A stretch of 64,000 nt of DNA from Neorhizobium tomejilense (GTDB lineage: Bacteria > Pseudomonadota > Alphaproteobacteria > Rhizobiales > Rhizobiaceae). Shown piece by piece: positions 45,529-54,428 of the stretch. Positions within the stretch are counted from its first letter, which is position 1; every line of letters starts with the position of its first letter. The notes beneath the pieces are model-generated. The model worked only from the letters and a program-made list of their open reading frames with translations. It did not search any database and was not told where the DNA came from. Where the stretch lies: positions 1-64,000 of the forward strand of contig PVBG01000002.1 of NCBI GenBank assembly GCA_002968845.1, given 5' to 3'. Both the position numbers and the translations under genes were made by a program.

Positions 45529-45914
45529 GAGTTCTCCCGGATTCTCATATCCTCGCTTGGTTCGCCGACGACGCGCCAAAACTCACTGACGAAATGCGTG
45601 CCATCATCGAAGATGAGGAAAATGAGCTTTTTTTCAGTGCCGCCAGCCTCTGGGAGCTGACTATCAAACGAGCGCTCAATCGTAGTGGTTTCAATATCAG
45701 TCCGCGCGTTTTACATCGCGCTTTGCTCGACAATGGATTTCAGGAATTACACGTGAGCACCGAGCATGCTCTTGCTGTGGAAAGCCTACCTCTAATCCAT
45801 AAGGATCCGTTCGACCGGATTCTCATCGCACAGAGTATTTCCGAAGGCATGCTGCTGCTGACTTCGGATGAAACCGTCGCACAATACGACGGCCCCATAA
45901 GGCTTGTCCGTTAG
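45525..45914 (+). CDS. VapC-like PIN-domain toxin
   Basis: The 129-residue protein is a PIN-domain ribonuclease. Acidic residues are Asp6 (LPDSHILAWFAD), Glu44 (SAASLWELTIKRA), Asp97 in HKDPFDRILIAQ and Asp115 (LLTSDE), forming the expected metal-binding quartet. VapC toxins cleave specific tRNA or rRNA when free; the Phd-type partner is a common alternative to VapB. ATG overlaps the antitoxin stop. Its bases look AT-richer than the neighbours, consistent with acquisition, though not measured. It converges on olsB with a four-base overlap, so the module ends flush with its neighbour. Confidence 0.9.
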   Translation: MRVLPDSHILAWFADDAPKLTDEMRAIIEDEENELFFSAASLWELTIKRALNRSGFNISPRVLHRALLDNGFQELHVSTEHALAVESLPLIHKDPFDRILIAQSISEGMLLLTSDETVAQYDGPIRLVR

Positions 45915-46783
45915 CTCGCAAACCGTCCGGCGTCGGCGCCGAAGTGGGTGATGTAGCGGTCCGAGATCGAGGCGATCGGCAGGACGATCAGCACGTCGGT
46001 GGTGTTGAAGGCGTGATCGATGACCGCACCGTCGCCTACCATTGCACCGAGGCGCAGATATCCCTTGATCAGCGGCGGCAACAGGGAGAGTGCCTTGCGG
46101 GTGTTGACGCCTTCCATCGGCATCAGGTCCATCGAGCGATAGAGTTCCGGCAGTGCCGAAACCGCCCAATCGCCCTTGGTCGAGACCGTGTGGTGCAGGA
46201 AAGACAGCGCCATGGCGTGTTCCTCGGGCGAAACGCCCGGGAAGGACGCACAGCCGAACATGGCGTTCATGCCGTGCTTCAGCGAATAGGCCCAATTGCC
46301 CTGCCAGAGCAGTTCGACGGTGCGCTTGGTGCGATAGTCCGGCAGCACGCAGGAGCGGCCGAGCTCCATGAACTGCTTGTCCGGATGACGCGCAAGCAGC
46401 GGCTCGATGTCGAATTCCGATGCCGAATAGAAGCCGTTGTTGGCCAGCGCCACTTCCTGGCGCAGCAGGCGGTAGGTGCCGACGATCTGATCTTCGATAT
46501 CACCCTCGATTGCGTTGTCGACGACCAGAAGATGGTCGCAGATCGCATCAAAGGCATCGACGTCGCGGCGGCGGCGCATGGCGTCCGGGCTCAAGGTCGC
46601 GTGCATTTCTTCGACGAAGACGCGGTAGCGAACCGCCTGCGCGGCATCGATTTCGCGCTCGCTGCGGGCAAGCCGCGTTTCGAGCGTGCCAATGCGGCCG
46701 AAGACATCGCCGCTTACCGGAGCAGAGGCCGGCGCCTGGGTTGTTTCAGGTATCACTTCACGGTTCAGGAGTTCGATTGCCAA
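45911..46783 (-). CDS. olsB: L-ornithine N(alpha)-acyltransferase OlsB
   Basis: OlsB transfers a 3-hydroxyacyl chain from acyl carrier protein to ornithine, making lyso-ornithine lipid, a phosphorus-free membrane lipid precursor. The 290-residue protein has the GNAT-like OlsB pattern: RYRVFVEEMHATLSPD, DHLLVVDN, VGTYRLLRQEVA and FMELGRSCVLPDYRTKRTVELLW. It then has GYLRLGAMVGDGAVID. The start is TTG at 46783 with GGGAGAA upstream. Its placement beside a MaeB gene matches the olsB locus I recall in Sinorhizobium. olsA is not recognised here, though plsC is related. Confidence 0.92.
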   Translation of the reverse strand: MAIELLNREVIPETTQAPASAPVSGDVFGRIGTLETRLARSEREIDAAQAVRYRVFVEEMHATLSPDAMRRRRDVDAFDAICDHLLVVDNAIEGDIEDQIVGTYRLLRQEVALANNGFYSASEFDIEPLLARHPDKQFMELGRSCVLPDYRTKRTVELLWQGNWAYSLKHGMNAMFGCASFPGVSPEEHAMALSFLHHTVSTKGDWAVSALPELYRSMDLMPMEGVNTRKALSLLPPLIKGYLRLGAMVGDGAVIDHAFNTTDVLIVLPIASISDRYITHFGADAGRFAS

Positions 46784-46882
46784 GGTGATTCTCCCCGTCC
46801 CGGTTTGATCACCGCCTTAAATCACTTCTCTGCGACAAGAACGTGACATTCGCTGTCACAATAGGTTCCAGGGATGGTCGCG

Positions 46883-48664
46883 TCAACGCGCCTGTTGGCG
46901 CTCGGTGGAGAGAACTCCCAAAATTCGAACCTCCTCCAGAAGCGTCAGCGGATCGACCGGCTTTGCGAAGACGCGGCTGGCCCCATTCAGAAGCACCTCG
47001 CGATGCGTCGCTTCTCGGCTCTCGCCTGTCAGCACGATCACCGGGACCAGAGGGCGGGCGCCCTCCTGCTCCTCGGCACGCAGCGCCGCCAGGAGATTGA
47101 AAACATCTCCTCCGGGCATGTACATGTCGGAAATGATGAGATCGAGCGGCATGTCCCGGTTGAGTACCGTCTCGATCAGCGTCGGGAAATCGTCGACGAG
47201 ACGGACCCGATGTCCGGCCTTTGTCAGAACCGAACGGATGATCAGCGCGTTGACGGGGTCGTCCTCACCAAGCAGCACCTCGAGCCCTTCCCCATGTTTT
47301 TCGATAACGGGCGGCGGGGGCATGGCCTGGTTGTCATTCAGCGCGTCGCGTGTGCCGAAGCCGCGCAGGCGGCCGCTCAAGACGTCGATCAGGGATTTTT
47401 CCCGGAGCGGCCGGATAAGCCAGGCGTCGAAGAAATCCTGCGGCTGGGAGGCGCGTTCCTCGGGGTTGACGAGCAGGATGCGGTGGAGCGGCGCATGCGC
47501 CTTTTCATTTGCATAATCGGAGGCCAGCCGGTGATCGACGATCAGGTCGGTATAGGGCAGCGGCCCTGTCTCGGCGCGGTCGATCAGCATTTGCGCGTCG
47601 GCCGTGTTGGCGACGTGCCGGCAGCGGCCGCCAAGGGTTTCGATCGTCGCGACCGTCGCCTTGGCGGCAGGTCCTTCCGGCGCCAGAAGCAGAACCCGGG
47701 ACATGGCCAGCAACTGGTTGCGTTCGCCGGTACCCGATTGCGCCGTCTCCGCGAAATGCAGAGGGAAGCGGATCGTGAACGTGCTGCCGGTTCCCCTCTG
47801 GCTGGCGACGGAAAGCGATCCGCCGAACTCCGTCAGAATGCGCGATGCGATGCCGAGACCGAGACCGGTGCCGCCGCTGCGGGCCTCGGCCGAACCCGCC
47901 TGCTCGAATTCACCGAAAACCCGCGTCAGTTCATCGGCCGCCATGCCGGGACCGGTATCGATGACGGCAATGGCGACGTTGCCGTCTTCGACCGCCGCCC
48001 GCACCAGCACGCCGCCATGGGCGGTGAATTTCACCGCATTGCCGATAACATTGAAAAGCACTTGCCGGATGCGGCCCGGATCGAGATCGAGAAGGTCGGG
48101 GAGATCGGCAGTCATCGTCGCGGCGATCTCGATGCGCTTCTCGTGGGCGCGCGGCGCCAGCATCTCGACGACGTTTTCGATGAGGTGGCGGAGATTTTCC
48201 GCCCGGTTGTTGAGCCGGAAGCGGCCGGCTTCCAGCGTCGAATAATCGAGCAGGTCTTCGACGAGCTGCGCCAGCGCATAACCCGACTGGCGAATGCCGC
48301 TCAGATAGTTCTGCTGTTCCGCCGTCAGCTTGGTCTGGCCGAGAAGATGCGTCATCCCGAGAATGCCGTTGAGCGGCGTGCGGATTTCATGGACCACGGT
48401 GGCGATCTGCCGGGATTTCGCAGCGCTTGCCGCCTCGGCATTCCTCAATGCATGCTGGAGCCGGGGAACCGTGCGCTGGCGGCGCCACTCGGATATCCGG
48501 GAAAAGAGCGAGGCAAAGACGCTGCGCGGCGCCCTCTTTTCTTCATCCTGCCGCAGTCCCAATGCGGGCACGACCTTTTCCGGCACCGGTTCGGCCATAT
48601 CGGCCGCGGCGGGAGACGCGAACGCCTTCGAGATCCGTTCATGTATGTCGGCGATATCTCGCAT
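46883..48664 (-). CDS. Soluble hybrid histidine kinase with receiver domains
   Basis: The 593-residue protein has no signal peptide or membrane segment, so it is cytoplasmic. The dimerisation helix holds the phosphoacceptor His92 in VVHEIRTPLNGILGMTHLL. The ATPase has the N-box NVIGNAVKFT, G1 VIDTGPGMAADE and G2 GGTGLGLGIASRI. A middle segment (about 320-450) looks like a degenerate receiver with DLIVDHRL. The C-terminal receiver has phosphoacceptor Asp513 (DLIISDMYMPG) and Lys in FAKPVDP. It lies between olsB and lspA; input signal and targets are unknown. Confidence 0.93.
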   Translation of the reverse strand: MRDIADIHERISKAFASPAAADMAEPVPEKVVPALGLRQDEEKRAPRSVFASLFSRISEWRRQRTVPRLQHALRNAEAASAAKSRQIATVVHEIRTPLNGILGMTHLLGQTKLTAEQQNYLSGIRQSGYALAQLVEDLLDYSTLEAGRFRLNNRAENLRHLIENVVEMLAPRAHEKRIEIAATMTADLPDLLDLDPGRIRQVLFNVIGNAVKFTAHGGVLVRAAVEDGNVAIAVIDTGPGMAADELTRVFGEFEQAGSAEARSGGTGLGLGIASRILTEFGGSLSVASQRGTGSTFTIRFPLHFAETAQSGTGERNQLLAMSRVLLLAPEGPAAKATVATIETLGGRCRHVANTADAQMLIDRAETGPLPYTDLIVDHRLASDYANEKAHAPLHRILLVNPEERASQPQDFFDAWLIRPLREKSLIDVLSGRLRGFGTRDALNDNQAMPPPPVIEKHGEGLEVLLGEDDPVNALIIRSVLTKAGHRVRLVDDFPTLIETVLNRDMPLDLIISDMYMPGGDVFNLLAALRAEEQEGARPLVPVIVLTGESREATHREVLLNGASRVFAKPVDPLTLLEEVRILGVLSTERQQAR

Positions 48665-48718
48665 TGGGAAAGACTAACCGGGTTTCTTTCCCAATCCTTA
48701 GAGCAATCAGGTAAAATT

Positions 48719-49210
48719 TTACTGATCGGCCTTTTTCGGGCCGAACAGCTCGTCGAGGATGACCAGGCCTGCCCCGATGGTGATGAAACTGTCCGCGAGA
48801 TTGAAGACCGCGAAGGACCACGTCTCGGTGTGGAACAGGATGTAGTCGATCACGTGGCCATAGGCGAAGCCGTCGATCAGGTTGCCGATCGCACCGGCGA
48901 TGATCAACGCGAAGCCGCTATGGGCGAAAGGACGCTCCTTCGGGGTGCGGCGCCAGAGCCAGAGCACGAAGGCGACGATCAGCACCCGCATGCCGACGAT
49001 GAATTCCCGCTCCATGCCCGACAGCAGGGAGAAGGCGACGCCGAGATTGTAGGTTCGGTAGAGCGCCAGCACCGGCAGAAGCGGAACCGCCTCCTGCATC
49101 GGAAGATAAGTCTCGACGGCGATCTTCACCACCTGATCGAGAATGACGGCGATGACGATGACGATCAGAGCCACCAGAGGCCGCGAAAGAAGGGCTACGC
49201 GTGCGGTCAT
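48719..49210 (-). CDS. lspA: Lipoprotein signal peptidase
   Basis: LspA cleaves the signal peptide of diacylglyceryl-modified prolipoproteins in the inner membrane. The 163-residue protein has four hydrophobic helices and the two catalytic Asp motifs: [16 protein letters not shown] and [13 protein letters not shown]. Its start overlaps the upstream methyltransferase stop by four bases (ATGA). It pairs functionally with lnt, encoded about 25 kb away. A short terminator is not apparent at its 3' end, where the histidine kinase begins 54 bases later on the same strand. Confidence 0.97.
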   Translation of the reverse strand: MTARVALLSRPLVALIVIVIAVILDQVVKIAVETYLPMQEAVPLLPVLALYRTYNLGVAFSLLSGMEREFIVGMRVLIVAFVLWLWRRTPKERPFAHSGFALIIAGAIGNLIDGFAYGHVIDYILFHTETWSFAVFNLADSFITIGAGLVILDELFGPKKADQ

Positions 49211-50067
49211 TTCTTCTCGTCCAGGGTCAGCAGATGGCGGCGGGCCTCGAAGAGCATCACGGCGGACGCGACGGCGAGGTTGAGCGAGTCCGCCCTGCCC
49301 TGCTGAGGAATTCGAACGGTGCGATCGGCAGCCCTGGCGAGATTATCCGGCAGGCCGGACTGCTCGTTGCCCATCAGCAACACGACCGGCTTTTTCGAAT
49401 AATCCACGGTGCGATAATCGACGGCGCCGGCGAGATGCGTCGCCACGACCTGGGTGCCGGAGCGCTTCTGCCAGATCAGGAATTCTTCCGGCGAACATTT
49501 GACGACCGGCACCGCGAAGACCGAGCCCATGGTGGCACGCACGGTTTCCAGCGAAAACGGGTCTGTGCATTCGCCGACCAGGATGACCCCGGTCGCGCCT
49601 GCCGCATCGGCGGTGCGGATAATGGTGCCGAGATTGCCGGGGTCGCGCACGCGGTCGAGCGCTACCAGCGTCTCGTCCCTGCCCGGCCTCAGGTCCTCAA
49701 GTTTCTTCCAGCGCTGCTCGAAAATGCCGACGACCATCTGCGGGTTGTCGCGGCGGGTGACCGAGGAGAGCACCTTCTCGCTGACTTCCAGCACCAGGCC
49801 GCCATGGGCGACCGTCTTTGCCGCCACCTGCTCGACAAGCGTCTTGCCCTTGGCCGCCTTGGCATAGACCAGCGTACGGATTTCCCAGCCGAGCTCCAGC
49901 GCGTCGATGACGAGCTTCAGGCCTTCGGCCAGGAAGGTGCCGCTCTCTTCGCGGTCCCTCTTGTTGGTGAGCGCCTTGATGTCCTTGATGATCGGATTGG
50001 AAAGCGAGGTGACTTCCTTCACCTGGCCGACCCGCCGTGGTCCGGACTTCTGAAAATCGTCGTTCAT
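49207..50067 (-). CDS. TrmH/SpoU-family RNA 2'-O-methyltransferase
   Basis: The 286-residue protein has an N-terminal SpoU substrate-binding domain (about 15-110) and a SpoU methyltransferase domain ending in the knotted motif. Family motifs are [25 protein letters not shown] and [48 protein letters not shown]. It probably 2'-O-methylates rRNA or tRNA; the exact site cannot be read from sequence. Coupled by four-base overlaps to lspA downstream and to the methyltransferase-like gene upstream, it is the middle of a three-gene operon. Confidence 0.93.
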   Translation of the reverse strand: MNDDFQKSGPRRVGQVKEVTSLSNPIIKDIKALTNKRDREESGTFLAEGLKLVIDALELGWEIRTLVYAKAAKGKTLVEQVAAKTVAHGGLVLEVSEKVLSSVTRRDNPQMVVGIFEQRWKKLEDLRPGRDETLVALDRVRDPGNLGTIIRTADAAGATGVILVGECTDPFSLETVRATMGSVFAVPVVKCSPEEFLIWQKRSGTQVVATHLAGAVDYRTVDYSKKPVVLLMGNEQSGLPDNLARAADRTVRIPQQGRADSLNLAVASAVMLFEARRHLLTLDEKK

Positions 50068-51173
50068 GCCGGCACCCAGCGACTGAAAAGGGAAGTGGAA
50101 AGCGCGCGGCCCGGCGTCCTGCCGTCCAGCCCCGCTTCGCGGATGACGAGCTCGCCCGATTCCACGGCGCCGCCGGCGCCGCGCATCGTCTCGCGCATCA
50201 GTTCATGGATGGAATAGAAGCTGGCGCGGATGGAATAAGCGGTCAGCACGAGGCCGATCGCCTTCGGTGACAACAGCTCGCGGCAGATGTCGAGCATCAG
50301 CGGCAGATGATCGAAAAGCTGCCAGACTTCGCCGTTCGGGCCGCGGCCGAATTTCGGCGGATCGGTGAGGATGATGTCGTAGCGGTTGCCGCGACGCTCC
50401 TCGCGCAGGATGAACTTCATCGCATCCTCGCAGATCCAGCGGATCGGCGCCTTGTCGAGGCGGGCGAGCGACTGGTTTTCCCGCGCCCAGCCGATCGCCT
50501 TCTTGGAAGCGTCGACATGGGTGACTTCCGCCCCGGCAGCCGCCGCGACCAGCGATGCGACGCCTGTGTAGCCGAACAGGTTCAGCACCTTCACCGGGCG
50601 CTTCGCCTCCTCTATGCGGTTCTTCATCCATTCCCAGTGAACGATCTGCTCCGGGAAGACGCCGACATGGCGGAAGGACGTGAAGCGTCCGAGGAAATCG
50701 GTGCCGAGCAGCGACAGCGGCCAGGTTTCGCCCAGCGCTTCCTTGGTGAAGCGCCAGCGGCCCATGCCGTCCTCGTCCGTGTCGCCGGTGAAGAGCGCAT
50801 CCGCCTTTTCCCAGACGTGGGCAGGAAGAGACGGCTGCCACAGCGCCTGAGCTTCCGGCCGGACGATGCGATAGGGGCCGTATTGCTCGAGTTTAAGCCC
50901 GTTGCCACTATCGATCAGATGAAAATCACCCGCACCGGACGATTCGAGAATGATCGGCACGCGCTCGGGCGGCCGCTCGCCGCTGCGCTGCAAAAGCGGA
51001 CGGGTTTCCGCCGGTGCAGCAGCCAGCGCGGGTTTGGCGGCCCTTTCCTGCGGCCGCGGAGCCTGCCTGACTGCCGCTGGTTTTGCGGTGACGTGCCCGC
51101 GGGAGGACCGGTTGCCCGCCTCGTTCCGGGCTTTTTCACCCGGCCGCCTTTCCTTGTTCTTCAATACGTTCAT
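50064..51173 (-). CDS. Class I SAM-dependent methyltransferase (RlmI-like)
   Basis: The 369-residue protein has a Lys/Arg/Pro-rich N-terminal region (about 1-70), probably disordered and RNA-binding. A Rossmann-like methyltransferase follows: VKVLNLFGYTGVASLVAAAAGAEVTHVDASKKAIGWARENQ (SAM-binding motif I and acidic loop), and DIILTDPPKFGRGPNGEVWQL (motif IV DPPKF). The DPPxF/DPPK form resembles m5C/RlmI-like rRNA methyltransferases. Target unknown. The ATG at 51173 is chosen; a longer in-frame start at 51221 exists. Overlap with the SpoU gene (ATGA) gives an operon. Confidence 0.86.
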   Translation of the reverse strand: MNVLKNKERRPGEKARNEAGNRSSRGHVTAKPAAVRQAPRPQERAAKPALAAAPAETRPLLQRSGERPPERVPIILESSGAGDFHLIDSGNGLKLEQYGPYRIVRPEAQALWQPSLPAHVWEKADALFTGDTDEDGMGRWRFTKEALGETWPLSLLGTDFLGRFTSFRHVGVFPEQIVHWEWMKNRIEEAKRPVKVLNLFGYTGVASLVAAAAGAEVTHVDASKKAIGWARENQSLARLDKAPIRWICEDAMKFILREERRGNRYDIILTDPPKFGRGPNGEVWQLFDHLPLMLDICRELLSPKAIGLVLTAYSIRASFYSIHELMRETMRGAGGAVESGELVIREAGLDGRTPGRALSTSLFSRWVPA

Positions 51174-51348
51174 CCGCCTAGATTTTGAGACTTGCGGCAG
51201 CAGATAGCATTTGCTCGCCATTCTTCAAAGCCGGGGAGCCGATGGTGGCGTGTTTTATTGATGACCCGGTCTGTCCGCCTTTTGTCCCCCTTGGCAAAGA
51301 TCACCACCCTTGCAATAAGGCTAGCAACGGCGGATGGAGGATCATCGC

Positions 51349-51804
51349 ATGGATATGGGCGGCGAAGAACGTATTGCAGCACCCCGCGACGTGGTCTGGG
51401 CGGCGTTGAACGACCCGGAAATCCTTCGCCAGTGCATCCCGGGTTGCCAGACGCTCGAACAGAAGTCTCCGACCGAGCTCTCCGCGACCGTCAAGCTGAA
51501 GGTCGGTCCGGTTTCGGCGAACTTCTCCGGCGAAGTGACACTTTCCGACATCAACCCGCCGGAAAGCTACACGATATCGGGCGAGGGCAAGGGCGGCATC
51601 GCCGGTTTTGCCAAGGGCTCCGCGACCGTCACCCTGGTCGAAGATGGCAGCGATACACTGCTGCGCTACTCCACCAAGGCTCAGGTGGGCGGCAAGATCG
51701 CGCAGCTCGGCTCGCGGCTGATCGATTCCACGTCGCAGAAACTCGCTGGCCAGTTTTTTGCGGATTTCAACAAGGCCGTGGTCGCCAAGGCCGCGCAAGC
51801 CTGA
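51349..51804 (+). CDS. CoxG-like SRPBCC-family protein
   Basis: The 151-residue protein is a CoxG-type SRPBCC (START-like) domain: MDMGGEERIAAPRDVVWAALNDPEILRQCIPGCQ at the start, then VKLKVGPVSANFSGEVTL and GEGKGGIAGFAKGSATVTLVEDG, typical of the family. In Oligotropha, CoxG anchors CO dehydrogenase to the membrane, but no CO dehydrogenase genes occur here, so an unrelated role is likely. GGAGG lies eight bases before the ATG at 51349. It converges with lapA. The substrate of the hydrophobic pocket is unknown. Confidence 0.87.
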   Translation: MDMGGEERIAAPRDVVWAALNDPEILRQCIPGCQTLEQKSPTELSATVKLKVGPVSANFSGEVTLSDINPPESYTISGEGKGGIAGFAKGSATVTLVEDGSDTLLRYSTKAQVGGKIAQLGSRLIDSTSQKLAGQFFADFNKAVVAKAAQA

Positions 51805-51820
51805 TCCAGCCCGCCTTACT

Positions 51821-52156
51821 TTACCTGGAAGGAAGTTGGGTCGAGGCCGGGCGTCCAGCGACGACGGCCTTGTGTTCGTTCTGCCACCGGACCGCTTCGC
51901 GCGCTTCGACGCGAGCCTGCTTGCGGTGCTTGCCCTGGCTCCACCAGGTCACGAACGAGCCGATGAACATCCCGATCAGCAAGGCCAGGAACAGGAACAG
52001 GAAAAACGGTGCGCTCACCGCCAACATGCCGTCGTCCGGCCGGAAGGGATTGAGCGCCAGGGTGACTGTCTGGCGGTTTGCGACTGCGAGCACGATCAGC
52101 ACGATGCCGAGCGGCACGAAGACCACGAGGGAGACGATCTTTTTGAACTTGTCCAT
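51821..52156 (-). CDS. lapA: LapA (DUF1049) family inner-membrane protein
   Basis: The 111-residue protein has two hydrophobic segments (about 8-27 and 49-70) and a basic cytoplasmic tail (SQGKHRKQARVEAREAVRWQ). This is the lipopolysaccharide assembly protein A layout. In enterobacteria LapA with LapB helps control LpxC turnover. Here the tail is unlike the E. coli protein and lapB is not seen, so LPS function is by name. The order ihfB-lapA is conserved in rhizobia, as I recall. The gene converges with the CoxG-like gene and has its own ATG. Confidence 0.85.
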   Translation of the reverse strand: MDKFKKIVSLVVFVPLGIVLIVLAVANRQTVTLALNPFRPDDGMLAVSAPFFLFLFLALLIGMFIGSFVTWWSQGKHRKQARVEAREAVRWQNEHKAVVAGRPASTQLPSR

Positions 52157-52257
52157 ATGATTCTCCGGCAGCAGACTGCATGCTGTTTACCAGCATCTGT
52201 TGCAGAATAGGCGCGCTTTATGGGGTTTCAAGGGCGACGGAAGCTGCGTCGAAGGGA

Positions 52258-52557
52258 TCAATCTTCTTCGTCGTCAAGACCCGGATTCAGGCGCTCGCGC
52301 AGTTCCTTGCCTGTCTTGAAGAAAGGAACCCATTTCTCCTCGACGAAAACGCTCTCGCCGGTGCGCGGATTGCGGCCGGACCGGGAGGGGCGGTTCTTCA
52401 CGGAAAACGCGCCGAAGCCGCGCAGTTCGACACGATTTCCGCCTGCCAGGGCATCTGTGATCTCGTCGAGCACGGCATTCACGATGTTCTCGACGTCGCG
52501 GTGGTAGAGATGCGGATTGCGAGCCGCGACGATCTGCACCAGTTCTGATTTGATCAC
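52258..52557 (-). CDS. ihfB: Integration host factor subunit beta
   Basis: IHF bends DNA and helps sigma-54 activators, recombination and replication. The 99-residue protein has the DNABII fold: [32 protein letters not shown], then [26 protein letters not shown] with the Pro-containing beta-arm that inserts into DNA. It is the beta-type chain by its [16 protein letters not shown] tail. The start is GTG at 52557 after GGGGG. It is co-directional with sppA, 26 bases after its stop, and may share its transcript. Relevant to rpoN, encoded 3 kb away. Confidence 0.96.
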   Translation of the reverse strand: MIKSELVQIVAARNPHLYHRDVENIVNAVLDEITDALAGGNRVELRGFGAFSVKNRPSRSGRNPRTGESVFVEEKWVPFFKTGKELRERLNPGLDDEED

Positions 52558-52583
52558 GGTTGCCCCCTGAAAAGTTTAGATTT

Positions 52584-53540
52584 TCAACCGCGCCCAACCT
52601 GCCAAACGGAGACAAGACCGTCAAGAAACAACTTGTCTGCGCCGAAGGTGCGAAGGGCGTCGGGAGTGATTGCCTGGCCGAAACCGGAGAGCTTGAACAA
52701 CTCGCTGACGGCGCTCGCCAACCAGAAGGACGAGGAGGAATTACGCTCCTTCCAATCGACGACCGGCAGGTCCTTGGAAACACCGCGCGATTCAAAATAG
52801 GCGCGAATGTCCTCCTCGCCGCCCAGCTTGTCGACAAGCTTGGCGCTGAGCGCCTGGCGGCCGGTGAAGATCGTGCCGTCCGCGAGCTTCAGAACCTCGT
52901 CACGCGGCAGCTTGCGGCGATCGGCAACGAGATCGACGAACCAGGCGTAGCTGTCCATGACCATGTTGCGGATCATCGTCTTGGCTTCCTCGCTTGCCGG
53001 ATGGAAGGGCGACGGCTCGGCCTTCAGCGGGGCAGACTTGATCTCCTGCAGAGAGACGCCGATCTTCTTCATCACCTCGTCGATCTGCGGGTATTGGAAG
53101 ATCACCCCGATCGATCCGGTGATCGAGCTTTCGCCCGCGACAATCTGGTCGCCGGCCATGGCGACCATGTAGCCGGCAGAGGCGGCCAAGGTGCGGATAT
53201 CGGAAACGACGGGCTTCTTTTCGGAAACCTTCCGGATCGCCTTGAAGATGCGCTCGCCGCCATAGGTCGTCCCGCCCGGCGAAGAGATCGAGACGATCAG
53301 CGCCTTGGCCTGGTTGCTTTCGGCGATCTTGTCGAGGCGCTCCAGCAGATCCTTGTCATCCGTGATCATGCCGGAGATTTGGATGCGGGCGACATGCGGC
53401 ACCGCGGATCCGACACCGTCGCCGGCAACGACACGGTAAAGCGCGAACCCGATGCCGACGAGGAAAACAAGTGCGACGATCCGCCAGAAACTCAGCTTGC
53501 GGCGCAGGGAACGCCGGTCCGCAATTGCCATTTGATCCAT
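52584..53540 (-). CDS. sppA: Signal peptide peptidase SppA (S49 family)
   Basis: The 318-residue protein is a short (36K-type) SppA that cleaves leftover signal peptides at the inner membrane. It has one N-terminal membrane anchor (about 18-38) and the S49 core: VSISSPGGTTYGGE, TLAASAGYMVAMAGDQIVAG with the catalytic Ser, and a Lys in the following TGSIGV-to-HPASEEAKTM region. The ATG at 53540 has AAGGG seven bases upstream. Divergent to lptC with a 207-base AT-rich promoter region. SppA precedes ihfB; the two are likely co-transcribed. Confidence 0.94.
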   Translation of the reverse strand: MDQMAIADRRSLRRKLSFWRIVALVFLVGIGFALYRVVAGDGVGSAVPHVARIQISGMITDDKDLLERLDKIAESNQAKALIVSISSPGGTTYGGERIFKAIRKVSEKKPVVSDIRTLAASAGYMVAMAGDQIVAGESSITGSIGVIFQYPQIDEVMKKIGVSLQEIKSAPLKAEPSPFHPASEEAKTMIRNMVMDSYAWFVDLVADRRKLPRDEVLKLADGTIFTGRQALSAKLVDKLGGEEDIRAYFESRGVSKDLPVVDWKERNSSSSFWLASAVSELFKLSGFGQAITPDALRTFGADKLFLDGLVSVWQVGRG

Positions 53541-53747
53541 AAAATCACCCTTCGAGCTGAACCGCCGTTGCTAAATAGGCTCTCTAGCGTGTTTTGCAGC
53601 GGACCACATCACGTTTTTATGTTGTCCATTATTGTTTGTTGATTGAATCAAAACCATATTGGCGGACAAAGCAAAGCTCACAACCGCTCCATCCGGCACA
53701 ACCGAGATGAGAACGGAGATGGGCTAGTAAGGAATTATCCGGCACTC

Positions 53748-54416
53748 ATGCTGCAGCATATTCGAAAAACGGCAGGCTTTACGTCGGCGTTGGAGCCGCG
53801 CCCGGATGCCTATCAGGCGGCGCTGGCGCATTCCACGAGCGTGCGCTGGCTCAAGATATTGCTGCCGATCCTGGCCGGCGTGATTTCGGCTGCCTTCATC
53901 GGGGTCTCGATCATCCGCGCCTATCTGCCGGAGAACCTCTCGATTGAAAACGCCCGGATCGAAAACGGCAAGATCGTCATGGAACGGCCGGCGATCTCTG
54001 GCCGCAACAAGGACGGTATCAGCTACTCGATGACCGCCAACCGCGCGCTGCAGGATATCCAGAACTCGAACATGATCACGCTCGAGGACGTCAAAGCCGC
54101 CGTACCGGTCAACGACGACGTGATCGCGCGAGTGACCGCGACCGCCGCCGACTTCGACCGCGGCACCGACATGCTCGATCTCAACTCGCCGTTCGACGTC
54201 AATCTGAGCAACGGGATCACCGCCCGCTTCAGGTCCGCGCACCTCGATATCAACGCAGGTGTGATGGAATCACCCGAGCACGTCGATATCTCCATGAAAG
54301 AAGGCTCTATTGTTGCAGAGTCTTTAAAGATAACGGATAAGGGGCGTACCATCACCTTCAAGGGCCAGGTTCGCCTCCATCTCGATCCAGCCACCATCCG
54401 CAACCAAGGCAAGTAG
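53748..54416 (+). CDS. lptC: LPS export ABC transporter periplasmic protein LptC
   Basis: LptC is the bitopic inner-membrane protein that passes lipopolysaccharide from LptBFG to LptA. The 222-residue product from ATG 53748 has a membrane helix near residues 35-58 (LKILLPILAGVISAAFIGVSII) and a periplasmic beta-jellyroll region (from ENLSIENARIENGKIVMERPAISG). This form matches rhizobial LptC. The start is uncertain; an upstream in-frame codon at 53643 lacks a good site. lptA follows after 12 bases. lptF/G are not in this window. Confidence 0.88.
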   Translation: MLQHIRKTAGFTSALEPRPDAYQAALAHSTSVRWLKILLPILAGVISAAFIGVSIIRAYLPENLSIENARIENGKIVMERPAISGRNKDGISYSMTANRALQDIQNSNMITLEDVKAAVPVNDDVIARVTATAADFDRGTDMLDLNSPFDVNLSNGITARFRSAHLDINAGVMESPEHVDISMKEGSIVAESLKITDKGRTITFKGQVRLHLDPATIRNQGK

Positions 54417-54428
54417 AGCCCGGCCGTC

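Noticed and set aside
46874..49306. An 810-codon plus-strand frame across the histidine kinase and lspA
   Set aside because: It spans two secure minus-strand genes and has Arg/Asp/His-rich shadow composition.
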